Of a DNA stretch of 64,000 nucleotides, positions 29,867 to 37,623 are shown in pieces. The notes below the pieces were generated by a model. That model searched no databases. It was given only the letters and a program-made list of their open reading frames with translations, and had not been told where the DNA came from. How positions within the stretch are numbered: the first letter of the stretch is position 1; each line of letters begins with the position of its first letter. Both the position numbers and the translations under genes were made by a program. The DNA is from Roseiarcus sp963749715 (lineage in GTDB: Bacteria > Pseudomonadota > Alphaproteobacteria > Rhizobiales > Beijerinckiaceae), in contig CAVVNR010000005.1 in assembly GCA_963749715.1 (NCBI GenBank), positions 207,640 to 271,639 of the forward strand. The letters run 5' to 3'.

Positions 29867-30555
29867 CCGAGAAGGGCGACGAGGCGCTTCACTACACGGG
29901 GCATCGCGAGCGGCTCAGGTCGCGCCTGAGGGAGGCCGGGCCCGCGGCTCTCGCCGATTACGAACTGCTCGAATTGGTTCTCTTCCGCGCGATCCCCCGT
30001 CGCGACGTCAAGCCGCTCGCCAAGGCGCTCATCGATCGCTTTGGCTCCTTCGCCGAGGCGATTGCGGCGGAGCCGGCGCGACTGGTGGAAGTCGAGGGGA
30101 TGAGCGCGGGCGCCGTCTCCGAGTTCAAGATCGTCGAGGCCGCCTCCCAGCGCTTGGCCAAGGGCGCGGTCAGGAAGCGGCTGCCGATGGGCTCATGGAG
30201 CGAGGTGATCGACTATTGCCGCACCTCGATGGCGTTCGAAGCCCGTGAAATCTTTCGCGTTCTGTTTCTCGACCGGAAGAACGGGCTCATCAAGGACGAG
30301 GTTCAGGGCTCGGGCACCGTCGATCACACCCCCGTCTATCCGCGCGAAGTGATTCGGCGCGCGCTCGAATTGTCGGCGACGGCGATTGTGCTTGTGCACA
30401 ATCACCCCTCGGGCGATCCGACGCCGTCGACCCAGGACGTGAAGATGACGCTGGAGATTATCGCGGTCGCCAAGACTCTGGGCGTCGCCGTCCACGACCA
30501 CATCATCGTCGGTCGCGACGGCCACGCGTCGCTGCGCGGAATGAAATTGATCTGA
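29863..30555 (+). CDS. radC: RadC-family (JAB1/MPN) protein
   Basis: A 230-residue RadC/YicR-family protein. The N-terminal helix-hairpin-helix region (ADYELLELVLFRAIPRRDVK, then VEGMSAGAVSEF) is followed by an MPN domain with the JAMM metal motif VHNHPSGDPTPS and a GVAVHDHIIVG strand. Its once-supposed DNA-repair role is doubtful, and the biochemical function is unsettled. Start at the ATG overlapping the map stop; it is translationally coupled to map. Confidence 0.9.
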   Translation: MTEKGDEALHYTGHRERLRSRLREAGPAALADYELLELVLFRAIPRRDVKPLAKALIDRFGSFAEAIAAEPARLVEVEGMSAGAVSEFKIVEAASQRLAKGAVRKRLPMGSWSEVIDYCRTSMAFEAREIFRVLFLDRKNGLIKDEVQGSGTVDHTPVYPREVIRRALELSATAIVLVHNHPSGDPTPSTQDVKMTLEIIAVAKTLGVAVHDHIIVGRDGHASLRGMKLI

Positions 30556-30630
30556 ACGCTTGCGGCGCCGGTTCGGACCAATTCGGCCGGGATCCGCTGA
30601 GCGCATGACGCGTCGGGTAACGAGCCATGC

Positions 30631-31257
30631 TCAAACATCGCCGCTTCGCGACCGCCGGGCCGCCGCCAAATCCTCAGGCGTGTCGATATCGACGATGACG
30701 CCGGCGTCCGCAGCCTCGACTTCGATGAGTTCGCCGGCGCCGAGCGATCTGATGAGCCGGCGCGCGCCCTCGTCGCCTTCGAGGCGCATCGCCGCCTGGA
30801 ACAAGCCTCGGCCCAGAAGCACCGGGTTGCCTCGCCGGCCCCCGCGTTTGGGCGCTGCCGCGAGCGCCCCCTCGCTCGCCAGGAAGGCGTCGATCAAGGC
30901 GTCGATGAGCCGCGCTTCGACCCAGGGCATGTCGCCAAGCAGCACCAGGGCGCCGGCGACGTCGGGCGGCATCGCGAAGATCCCGGCCTTCAGCGACGAG
31001 GCGAGGCCGGTCGAAAACTCCGGATTGAAGGCGATTTCAACGCCAAGGCCCGCGAGCGCCGCCTCGACCGGGGTTCGAGCATGGCCGGTGACGACGACCA
31101 CCGGACACCCCTTGGACGCGAGCGCCGCTTCCGCCGCCATCCGCACAATCGGCTTGCCGCGAAGTTTCTCGACGAGCTTCGTTGCGCTTGCGCCGCCGGC
31201 GGCGCGAAAGCGCGACGATTGGCCCGCCGCAAGCACAATAGCGGCGACCCTATTCAA
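30631..31257 (-). CDS. MocA-like molybdenum cofactor cytidylyltransferase
   Basis: A 208-residue nucleotidyltransferase of the MobA/MocA family, with VAAIVLAAGQSSRFRA binding the nucleotide, a conserved Lys in ATKLVEKLRGKPI, and LVLLGDMPWVEARLI for metal. It probably makes molybdopterin cytosine dinucleotide, the form used by the CO-dehydrogenase-type enzyme encoded upstream in the same run of genes. The last gene of the cox-associated block; it overlaps the molybdopterin-binding gene by eight bases. Confidence 0.82.
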   Translation of the reverse strand: MNRVAAIVLAAGQSSRFRAAGGASATKLVEKLRGKPIVRMAAEAALASKGCPVVVVTGHARTPVEAALAGLGVEIAFNPEFSTGLASSLKAGIFAMPPDVAGALVLLGDMPWVEARLIDALIDAFLASEGALAAAPKRGGRRGNPVLLGRGLFQAAMRLEGDEGARRLIRSLGAGELIEVEAADAGVIVDIDTPEDLAAARRSRSGDV

Positions 31258-32254
31258 CGGGCGCGCGAGGTTGCGGGCGCGTGCCGATCTCCATCAGGAG
31301 GCCGCCGACGCCCATCGCCCGAATGTCCGCATCGCGGATGGGCACGCCGGCCAAGACGCGGTTGAGGACCCAGTCGAAGCCGTTCTCCTTCGGCGATCGC
31401 GCGCAACCCGGCGCGCCAATGATCGGAATTCCGCCGCGTTCGGCGAGGAGGAGCAGATTGCCGGGATCGACCGGCATGCCGAACCGCTCGATCCGCCCTC
31501 CGATCGCTTGGATTGCGGCCGGAATGACATCGCGGCGGTCGGTGATGGCGGAGGCGCCGAACGCGATCAGCGCATCGCTGCCGTCGATGAGCCGCCCCAA
31601 CGCTTTCGCCAGAGGCCCGACCTCGTGCGGGACGATCTCCTGCGCCACGATGCGCGCTTCGGTCGGCGCGAGGCGGGCTTCGAGCACCCGCAGCGTTTTC
31701 GTTACGACGCTGGCCTTCAGCCCCGGGAGCGTCGTCGAGACCACGCCGATACGCATTGGCCTGAACGGCTGAACCGCGACCGCGCCCTCCGCACCCATGG
31801 CCGCGAGCGCAGCCTCGAGCATTCGAGCGGGAACTGCAAACGGAATGATCTTGACGGTCGCGACCATGTCGCCATCGGCGACGGCGCGATATTGCGACAA
31901 GGTGGCGACGGTGATCGCCTCGTCGACCGCATTGACCCGATCGATCGCCTCCGCCCCGATGATCGCCAGCCCCGCCGTCTGCGCGAACAGGTTGACCCGC
32001 CCGGTGAACGGCGCCGAGCTGCGCAGATTCGCGCCTGCGAGACGCGCGGCCAGCGCAAGCGCGGCGTCGTTCTCGCCGACGTCGCCATCCTCGAGTCGCG
32101 CTGCAACGACGCTCGTCACGCCCGCGGCCGCCAGCGCCGAACGGCGCTCGTGGTTGAGGACGTCGCCCTTTCTCATCGCGGCGCCGTCAATGCGCACCCC
32201 GTGCGCGAGAACGGCGCCCTCTGCCTCCTCGATTGGCGTTAAGCCGAATTTCAT
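31250..32254 (-). CDS. Molybdopterin-binding (MoeA/CinA-like) protein of the cox cluster
   Basis: A 334-residue protein with a molybdopterin-binding fold in its second half (MRIGVVSTTLPGLKASVV, ALIAFGASAITDRRDVIPAA, then IIGAPGCARSPKENGFDWVL). In related genomes this domain is often fused to a MobA-like transferase; here the two are separate, overlapping genes. It overlaps xdhC at 32,251-32,254 (ATGA). A role in delivering or modifying molybdopterin for the molybdenum hydroxylase is inferred from context. Confidence 0.75.
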   Translation of the reverse strand: MKFGLTPIEEAEGAVLAHGVRIDGAAMRKGDVLNHERRSALAAAGVTSVVAARLEDGDVGENDAALALAARLAGANLRSSAPFTGRVNLFAQTAGLAIIGAEAIDRVNAVDEAITVATLSQYRAVADGDMVATVKIIPFAVPARMLEAALAAMGAEGAVAVQPFRPMRIGVVSTTLPGLKASVVTKTLRVLEARLAPTEARIVAQEIVPHEVGPLAKALGRLIDGSDALIAFGASAITDRRDVIPAAIQAIGGRIERFGMPVDPGNLLLLAERGGIPIIGAPGCARSPKENGFDWVLNRVLAGVPIRDADIRAMGVGGLLMEIGTRPQPRAPVE

Positions 32255-32955
32255 GCCGCCGCGCTTTCCGCGCGCAGCGGCTTCTTGCGCAGCGCGGCCA
32301 CGATCTCGCCGATGATCGAGACGGCGATTTCAGCCGGGCTGACGGCGCCGATGTCGAGCCCGATCGGCGCATGAATCCGCGCCAGCGCCGCTTCATCGAA
32401 GCCTCGGGCGCGCATGCGCTCGATCCGCTTGGCGTGCGTCTTCCGCGAGCCAAGCGCGCCGATGTAGAAACAATCGGCATGAAGCGCGATCGCCAGGGCG
32501 GGGTCGTCGATCTTCGGGTCGTGGGTCAGGAGGCAGATCGCGGTATAGCGGTCGAGCGGCGCCTCGGCGAGCGCCTCGTCTGGCCATTTGGCGATGACCG
32601 GAGCATCGGGAAAGCGGTCCGGCGTCGCGAAGGCAGTGCGCGGATCGATGATCGAGACGTCGAGATCAGCGATCCGCGCGATCGGCGCCAGCGCCTGCGA
32701 GATGTGCACGGCGCCGATGAGGGTGAGCCGCGGCGCCGGCGCCTGAATGGTGAGAAAATAGTCCTCGCCCTCGACCGAGACAGCGGCGCTTTTTCCCATG
32801 CGTAGGGCGGCCTCCAATTGGGGGCCGAGGGGATCGGCGTCCAATCGTTCAGCCGCGACGAATCGCTGCTCGCCGTCGGCAAGGCGCGTTACAATGGCGC
32901 CCGCGCGCCGGCCGGCTCGCGCCGAATTCATCGCCTTGAGGACGTCGAGGCGCAT
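32251..32955 (-). CDS. XdhC/CoxF-family protein, Rossmann half
   Basis: A 234-residue protein with the NAD-like Rossmann domain of XdhC: RLTLIGAVHISQALAPIA, LDVSIIDPRTAFAT, CLLTHDPKIDDPAL and GALGSRKTHAKRIERM, ending in IGLDIGAVSPAEIAVSIIGE. XdhC proteins bind the molybdenum cofactor and promote its sulfuration and insertion into molybdenum hydroxylases. The start ATG overlaps the preceding stop (TGATG at 32,953-32,957), so this and the next gene are a split version of a single-chain XdhC. Confidence 0.85.
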   Translation of the reverse strand: MRLDVLKAMNSARAGRRAGAIVTRLADGEQRFVAAERLDADPLGPQLEAALRMGKSAAVSVEGEDYFLTIQAPAPRLTLIGAVHISQALAPIARIADLDVSIIDPRTAFATPDRFPDAPVIAKWPDEALAEAPLDRYTAICLLTHDPKIDDPALAIALHADCFYIGALGSRKTHAKRIERMRARGFDEAALARIHAPIGLDIGAVSPAEIAVSIIGEIVAALRKKPLRAESAAA

Positions 32956-33278
32956 CAGGCGAGCTTCTCGACATAGACCTTGATCCGGCCGCCGCAGGAA
33001 AGGCCGACCCGCCAGGCCGTCTCGTCGGCGACGCCGAACTCGAGCAAGCGCGGCGCGCCGTTGGCGATGACGTCTCCCGCCTCCTCGACGACCGCGCCCT
33101 CGACGCAGCCGCCTGACACCGAGCCGAGGAAATTTCCCTCGCCGTCGATGACGAGATGCGAGCCGACCGGCCTTGGCGCCGATCCCCAGGTCTCGACCAC
33201 GGTCGCAATCGCAACGGCGCGCCCGGCCTCGCGCCACGATTCGGCGGCGGCGAGAACGTCTTCGTCTCGTGTCAGCAT
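32955..33278 (-). CDS. XdhC/CoxI-family protein, N-terminal half
   Basis: A 107-residue protein matching the small N-terminal XdhC_CoxI domain: VETWGSAPRPVGSHLVID, GSVSGGCVEGAVVEEA and VGLSCGGRIKVYVE. The Cys residues in SGGCVEG and LSCGG are the conserved ones. It works with the downstream Rossmann half in molybdenum cofactor handling. An ATG at 33,293 would add five residues; I prefer 33,278, just before LTRDEDVLAAAESW. Confidence 0.85.
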   Translation of the reverse strand: MLTRDEDVLAAAESWREAGRAVAIATVVETWGSAPRPVGSHLVIDGEGNFLGSVSGGCVEGAVVEEAGDVIANGAPRLLEFGVADETAWRVGLSCGGRIKVYVEKLA

Positions 33279-33307
33279 CGCATGGTCCTCCATCTGGTCC
33301 CGGCCGC

Positions 33308-33952
33308 CTAAGGGGCAGTGAAACCGATCCTGGCGTGCGTGCCGTCGCAAAACGGTTTGCGACCGGAATGTCCGCAGCGGCAGAGCGCGGTCTTCTCGAC
33401 GCGGTCGATCGTACGCCCCGTCCCCGAAATGATCTCGACCGCCCCGGCAAGGCCGAGCGGCCCGTTTGGATAGGGCGTGACGGTAAGCGCGCCATCGCGT
33501 TTGGCGAGCGGGGCGCTCGCGCTCGTCGGCGGCTCGCCGGTGGCCACGAACGCGGCGGCGGCGTGCGAGCCGTCGCAGTAGGGCTTGTTTTTCGATGCGC
33601 CGCAGCGGCAGAGCGTAGCGCGCGTTCCTATCGCGGCGCCGGCGAGCACGATTTCGGCGCTGATCGCCAACGGCCCATTTTCGCGCACCGTAATTGTGTT
33701 GACCTTCGGGTTCGCCTCGTCGGGGCCACCGTCGTGGCGGGACACGTGGATTGCGCCGGACGGGCAATTCGTGGCGACGTGGAGCAATGCCTCGGCGCTC
33801 GCCGCGTCCGGGTCGATCCACGGTCCTTCGACGTTCGCCTTGAACACGCCCGGCTGCGAGAGCACGCACCGGCGCGCGTGGATGCAAAGGCGGCCGTCGA
33901 ACTGGATCGTAGCGGACTTGCCAGTCGCCGTTTCAATCGCCCCACCGCTCAT
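33308..33952 (-). CDS. Dual CDGSH iron-sulfur protein with ferredoxin-like N-terminal domain
   Basis: A 214-residue protein. The N-terminal 70 residues resemble a divergent single-cluster 4Fe-4S domain (CIHARRCVLSQPGVF, then ATNCPSGAIHV). Two CDGSH zinc-finger-type motifs follow, CRCGASKNKPYCDGSH (about residue 115) and CRCGHSGRKPFCDGTH (about residue 190), each with the Cys3-His set that binds a labile 2Fe-2S cluster. It probably transfers electrons or clusters. It sits between coxE and the xdhC pair on the same strand, so a part in enzyme maturation is possible but unproven. Confidence 0.85.
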   Translation of the reverse strand: MSGGAIETATGKSATIQFDGRLCIHARRCVLSQPGVFKANVEGPWIDPDAASAEALLHVATNCPSGAIHVSRHDGGPDEANPKVNTITVRENGPLAISAEIVLAGAAIGTRATLCRCGASKNKPYCDGSHAAAAFVATGEPPTSASAPLAKRDGALTVTPYPNGPLGLAGAVEIISGTGRTIDRVEKTALCRCGHSGRKPFCDGTHARIGFTAP

Positions 33953-34032
33953 TTTTGCTTCCTCTCGGGACCCGTGGCGCTAAGTTCACTCGAAAATGGC
34001 CCCATCCGGGCTGCTGTTCAAGGCTGGTGCGC

Positions 34033-35265
34033 TCACTCACTCGACCACTCGACCGCAAGGAGCCGCTCTTTCCGGCAGTTGAATGACCCGTCCTCTCCAG
34101 ACAGCGCCCGGCAGAGGTCGGCCATGCTGGCCAGATTGTGGATCGGCCTGAACGAATCGACGTACGGCAGCATGGCGCGAATCCCTCCCGCCTTGGCGGC
34201 GAAGTCGCCGAACCGCAAGAGCGGGTTGACCCAGACGATGCGCCGGCTCGATTTGGCGAGCCGCTCCATCTCGGCTTCGAGCCGGTCGAGGCTGTCCCGC
34301 TCGAGCCCGTCGGTAATGAGGAGCGTAATCGCCCCCTGGCCGAGCACGCGGCGCGACCATTCCCGGTTGAACCGCGCCAGCGCCTCGCCGATACGGGTGC
34401 CCCCCGACCAATCGACCGCCAGGGCCGAGCATCGCGCCAGCGCGTCGTCGGGATCGCGCGCCCGCATCGCTCGGCTCACGTTGGTCAGACGCGTGCCAAA
34501 CAGGAACGTCGAAACTCGCCGCGTCTCGCCCAGCGCATGCAGGAAATGCAGAAAGAGACGGGTGTATTCATTCATCGATCCGGAAATGTCGCACAAGGCG
34601 ACGACCGGCGGGGCGCGATCGACCGGCGAGCGAAACTCGAGGTCGATCACGCCGCCGGGCTGCAACGAGCGGCGGAAGCTGCGGCGCGCGTCGATTCGAA
34701 CGCGCCGTCCGCCGGGCGCGAATCGTCGCGTCCGGCGCTTGTCCTCTGGCATCGAAAGTCGCTTGATCGCCTTGCGGGCTTCCTCGATTTCGTGAGCGCT
34801 CATCTGGGCGAAATCCTTCGACCGCAAGATCTCCGCGCCCGACATCGTCAGCCGGGCGTCGAGGTCGATCGACGGAACCGGCTTGGGGCCGTCTTGCGCC
34901 GACTTGAAGAGGGCGTCTGCGACGCGGCTCGCCCCCGCCTCCGCGGGCTTCGAATGGGGACGGCTCGGCGCCCGCGGCGACAGCATCGCAATCAGTTTTT
35001 CGATCAGACCCTTTCGCTTCCAGAAGATGCGGAACGCCTGGTCGAACAGCAGGCTATCCTCGTGTTTCTTGACGAAAACCGCGTGCAGAATCGTGTAAAA
35101 GTCCTGCCTATCGCCGATGCCGGCAGCCTCGACCGCGGCGAGCGCGTCGAGCACCGCGCCCGGCCCAAGCGGCAAGCCGGCTTCCCGCAGGGCGCGGGCG
35201 AAATGGACGATGTTCTGCGCCAGGAGCCCGCCGCTTGCGGGCTCGACCTCGGAAAGCGCGCTCAT
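34033..35265 (-). CDS. coxE: CoxE-like VWA-domain maturation protein
   Basis: A 410-residue protein of the CoxE family. An N-terminal helical part (NIVHFARALREAGLPLGPG) and a basic linker precede a von Willebrand A domain with the MIDAS motif DISGSMNEYTR and further elements TRIGEALARF and LLITDGLERD. CoxE acts with the AAA ATPase CoxD in building the copper/molybdenum site of CO dehydrogenases. Start chosen at the ATG (35,265) before SALSEVEPASGG; a TTG four codons earlier overlaps the upstream stop. Confidence 0.85.
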   Translation of the reverse strand: MSALSEVEPASGGLLAQNIVHFARALREAGLPLGPGAVLDALAAVEAAGIGDRQDFYTILHAVFVKKHEDSLLFDQAFRIFWKRKGLIEKLIAMLSPRAPSRPHSKPAEAGASRVADALFKSAQDGPKPVPSIDLDARLTMSGAEILRSKDFAQMSAHEIEEARKAIKRLSMPEDKRRTRRFAPGGRRVRIDARRSFRRSLQPGGVIDLEFRSPVDRAPPVVALCDISGSMNEYTRLFLHFLHALGETRRVSTFLFGTRLTNVSRAMRARDPDDALARCSALAVDWSGGTRIGEALARFNREWSRRVLGQGAITLLITDGLERDSLDRLEAEMERLAKSSRRIVWVNPLLRFGDFAAKAGGIRAMLPYVDSFRPIHNLASMADLCRALSGEDGSFNCRKERLLAVEWSSE

Positions 35266-35273
35266 TCCGCTGG

Positions 35274-35711
35274 TCAAAACCTCTTGGCCGATTTCCCGGC
35301 CGGCTTCCCCGTGGACCTCTCGCGGCCGAAATAGGTTTTCATCGGCGTAAAATAGAAATCCTGCCAGCCGCCGTTCTCGTAGCCCGTCTGTCCGTCCGGA
35401 ACGCCGCTATGATTGAGGGTCAGCCGCGTTCCGGTCTTCGTCGGGGCGAGTTCGACGGTGATTGTCGAATCGGGGTCAGCGGTGGTGAATCGGGTCGTGC
35501 GCCAACTCTGCACGATACGCTTGGCCGGAATGAGCTCGAGCGTCCGACCGGCGATATAGCCGTCCCAGGCGGTGTGGACGCCGCCAACGCGTTTCTCGAC
35601 CTTGGCCTCGGCGCCGGTCATGGCGCTGTGAGCGGCGCTGTCGAGCCAGGCGTCGTAAACGGCCACGGGGCTGGCGGGGAGCGTGCACGACAGCTTAAAG
35701 TCGTAGGTCAT
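35274..35711 (-). CDS. AHSA1/SRPBCC-domain protein in the cox cluster
   Basis: A 145-residue START-like protein of the AHSA1 type (DFKLSCTLPASPVAVYDAWL at the start, GRTLELIPAKRIVQSWRTT in the middle, TRLTLNHSGVPDGQ near the end). Such folds bind hydrophobic ligands or partner proteins; no active site can be predicted. It lies between coxD and coxE with only 8-32 bases on either side, so it is co-transcribed with the maturation genes. The lysine/arginine-rich tail is short. Start at ATG 35,711 directly before TYDFKL. Confidence 0.75.
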   Translation of the reverse strand: MTYDFKLSCTLPASPVAVYDAWLDSAAHSAMTGAEAKVEKRVGGVHTAWDGYIAGRTLELIPAKRIVQSWRTTRFTTADPDSTITVELAPTKTGTRLTLNHSGVPDGQTGYENGGWQDFYFTPMKTYFGRERSTGKPAGKSAKRF

Positions 35712-35743
35712 GGCTCCGGCCTCCTCTTCGCTTCGCGCCAACT

Positions 35744-36709
35744 CTACCCGATCTCCAGCCGGCGAAGCTCGGCTCGAGTCTCCTCGATCAGCAACTGCGC
35801 CTTCGCGCCTTCGATCTTTGCGATGTCGTCCTGATATTTGAGCAGCACGCCGAGCGTGTCGGAGACCTGCGCCGGGTCGAGCGCGACCGCGTCGAGTTCA
35901 GCCAGAGCCGCCGCCCAGTCCAGGGTTTCGGCGACACCCGGCAACTTGAACAGGTCCTGCTTGCGCAGCCGCTGAACGAAGGCGACGAGCTCGGCGGTCA
36001 GGCGCTCAGGCGCGCGCGGCGCCTTGGCGCGCACGATCGCCATCTCGCGCTCAAGGTCGGGGTAGCCAAGCCAGTGGTAGAGACAGCGGCGCTTGAGCGC
36101 GTCGTGGATCTCGCGCGTGCGGTTGGAGGTGATGACGACGACCGGCGGCTCGGGCGCCTTCAAGACGCCGATTTCCGGGATCGTCACCTGAAAGTCCGAC
36201 AGGATCTCGAGCAGATAGGCTTCGAACGCCTCGTCGGCGCGATCGATCTCGTCGATCAAGAGCACCGGCGCGCCGCTGGCGTCGGGCTCCAGCGCCTGCA
36301 GCAGCGGCCGCTTGATCAGGTAGCGCTCGGCGAAGATGTCGTGCTCGATGCGGTCCTTGTCATGTTCGCCAGCGGCCTCGGCGAGCCGGATCGCCATCAT
36401 CTGCGCCGGATAGTTCCACTCGTAGACCGCGCTCGCGACGTCGAGGCCTTCGTAGCATTGCAGCCGGATCAGCTTTCGGTCGAGCGCGGCGGCGAGAACC
36501 TTGGCGACCTCGGTCTTGCCGACGCCCGCCTCGCCCTCAAGAAAGAGCGGCCGCGCCAGCCGCAGGCTGAGAAAAATTACGGTCGCGAGCGGGCGGTCGC
36601 CAACATAGGAGGCTCTGCCGAGCAGGGCCAAGGTGTCGTCGATCGAGCCCGGAAGGGGCGACGTTTGCAGGGTCAAGACCAACTCCGGCTCGAAAATCCG
36701 CCGCCGCAC
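35744..36709 (-). CDS. coxD: MoxR/CoxD-type AAA+ ATPase
   Basis: A MoxR-family ATPase that remodels the CO-dehydrogenase-type enzyme during metal-site assembly. Walker A is GEAGVGKTE (about residue 60) and Walker B VLLIDEIDRAD (about 145), followed by sensor 1 VVITSNRTREIHDALKRRCL and sensor 2 in the lid. The 321-residue length is normal. The GTG at 36,709 adds about ten residues before LTLQTSPLPGSIDDT; a TTG inside that segment is an equally possible start. It pairs functionally with coxE downstream. Confidence 0.85.
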   Translation of the reverse strand: MRRRIFEPELVLTLQTSPLPGSIDDTLALLGRASYVGDRPLATVIFLSLRLARPLFLEGEAGVGKTEVAKVLAAALDRKLIRLQCYEGLDVASAVYEWNYPAQMMAIRLAEAAGEHDKDRIEHDIFAERYLIKRPLLQALEPDASGAPVLLIDEIDRADEAFEAYLLEILSDFQVTIPEIGVLKAPEPPVVVITSNRTREIHDALKRRCLYHWLGYPDLEREMAIVRAKAPRAPERLTAELVAFVQRLRKQDLFKLPGVAETLDWAAALAELDAVALDPAQVSDTLGVLLKYQDDIAKIEGAKAQLLIEETRAELRRLEIG

Positions 36710-36772
36710 CCTGCAAAAAGGCTCGCGGCCGGGTCAAGCCCAGCCGCGATGAGGCGCGCCCCTTCTGCGCCG

Positions 36773-37567
36773 TCAGCCTGCCGCTGCGACCGCGCGCCTC
36801 GCCATCACCCCGATGAGGTGAGCGCGATAGTCGGCGTCGGCGTGGAGGTCCGAATTGAGGCCGCTCGCCGGCACGGAGACGCCGTCGAGCGCGGCCGGAG
36901 AGAAATTCGCGCCGAGCGCCGCTTCAAGCGCCTCGGCGCGAAATACCCCGTTCGAGCCGGCGCCGGTCACCGCGACGCGAACGCCGCCGGCCGTCTTGGC
37001 GACGAACACGCCGACCAGAGCATAGCGCGAGGCCGGATTGGCGAATTTCATGTAGGCCGCCTTCTGCGGGATCGGGAAGCTTGCCTGCGTGATGAGCTCG
37101 TCTGCCTCGAGCGCCGTCTCGAACAGGCCGGTGAAGAAATCCTGCGCTGGTATGCGCCGCTTGTTGGTGACGATCGTCGCGCCGAGCGCGAGCGCGGCCG
37201 CCGGATAGTCGGCGGAAGGGTCGTTGTTGGCGAGCGAGCCGCCGATCGTGCCCATGTTGCGCACATGCGGATCGCCGATGCCACCGGCGAGTTTGGCGAG
37301 CGCCGGGACCGCCGCCTGCGCGACGTTGCTACGGGCGACGTCGGCATGGCGGCTCATGGCTCCGATCTGGAGATTGTCTCCTTCCCGGGCGATGCCGGCG
37401 AGCTCGGGCACGTTCTTGAGATCGACGAGCGCGGCCGGCGAAGCGAGGCGCTGCTTCATCGTCGGCAATAGCGTCATGCCGCCGGCGAGCGCCTTGGCGT
37501 CGGCCTTGGCGAGATCGGCGAGGGCGCCGGAGAGAGTGTTCGGACGATGATATTCGAATGCGTACAT
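36773..37567 (-). CDS. coxM: Molybdenum hydroxylase FAD subunit (CoxM-like)
   Basis: Medium, FAD-binding subunit of the CO-dehydrogenase/xanthine-dehydrogenase family that passes electrons from the FeS subunit to the quinone pool or another acceptor. It begins MYAFEYHRPNTLSGAL and has the two flavin motifs AGGMTLLPTMKQRL (residues 28-42) and TIGGSLANNDPSADYP (about residue 110). The C-terminal CODH domain runs from about residue 165. Length (264) is slightly shorter than the CO dehydrogenase of Oligotropha. It follows coxL by 56 bases in the S-L-M order typical of form II clusters. Confidence 0.9.
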   Translation of the reverse strand: MYAFEYHRPNTLSGALADLAKADAKALAGGMTLLPTMKQRLASPAALVDLKNVPELAGIAREGDNLQIGAMSRHADVARSNVAQAAVPALAKLAGGIGDPHVRNMGTIGGSLANNDPSADYPAAALALGATIVTNKRRIPAQDFFTGLFETALEADELITQASFPIPQKAAYMKFANPASRYALVGVFVAKTAGGVRVAVTGAGSNGVFRAEALEAALGANFSPAALDGVSVPASGLNSDLHADADYRAHLIGVMARRAVAAAG

Positions 37568-37623
37568 TTCGATATGTCTCCCAAAAGGACGTCGGGCAGC
37601 TCAACGCCGCCGCCGGCTGATGT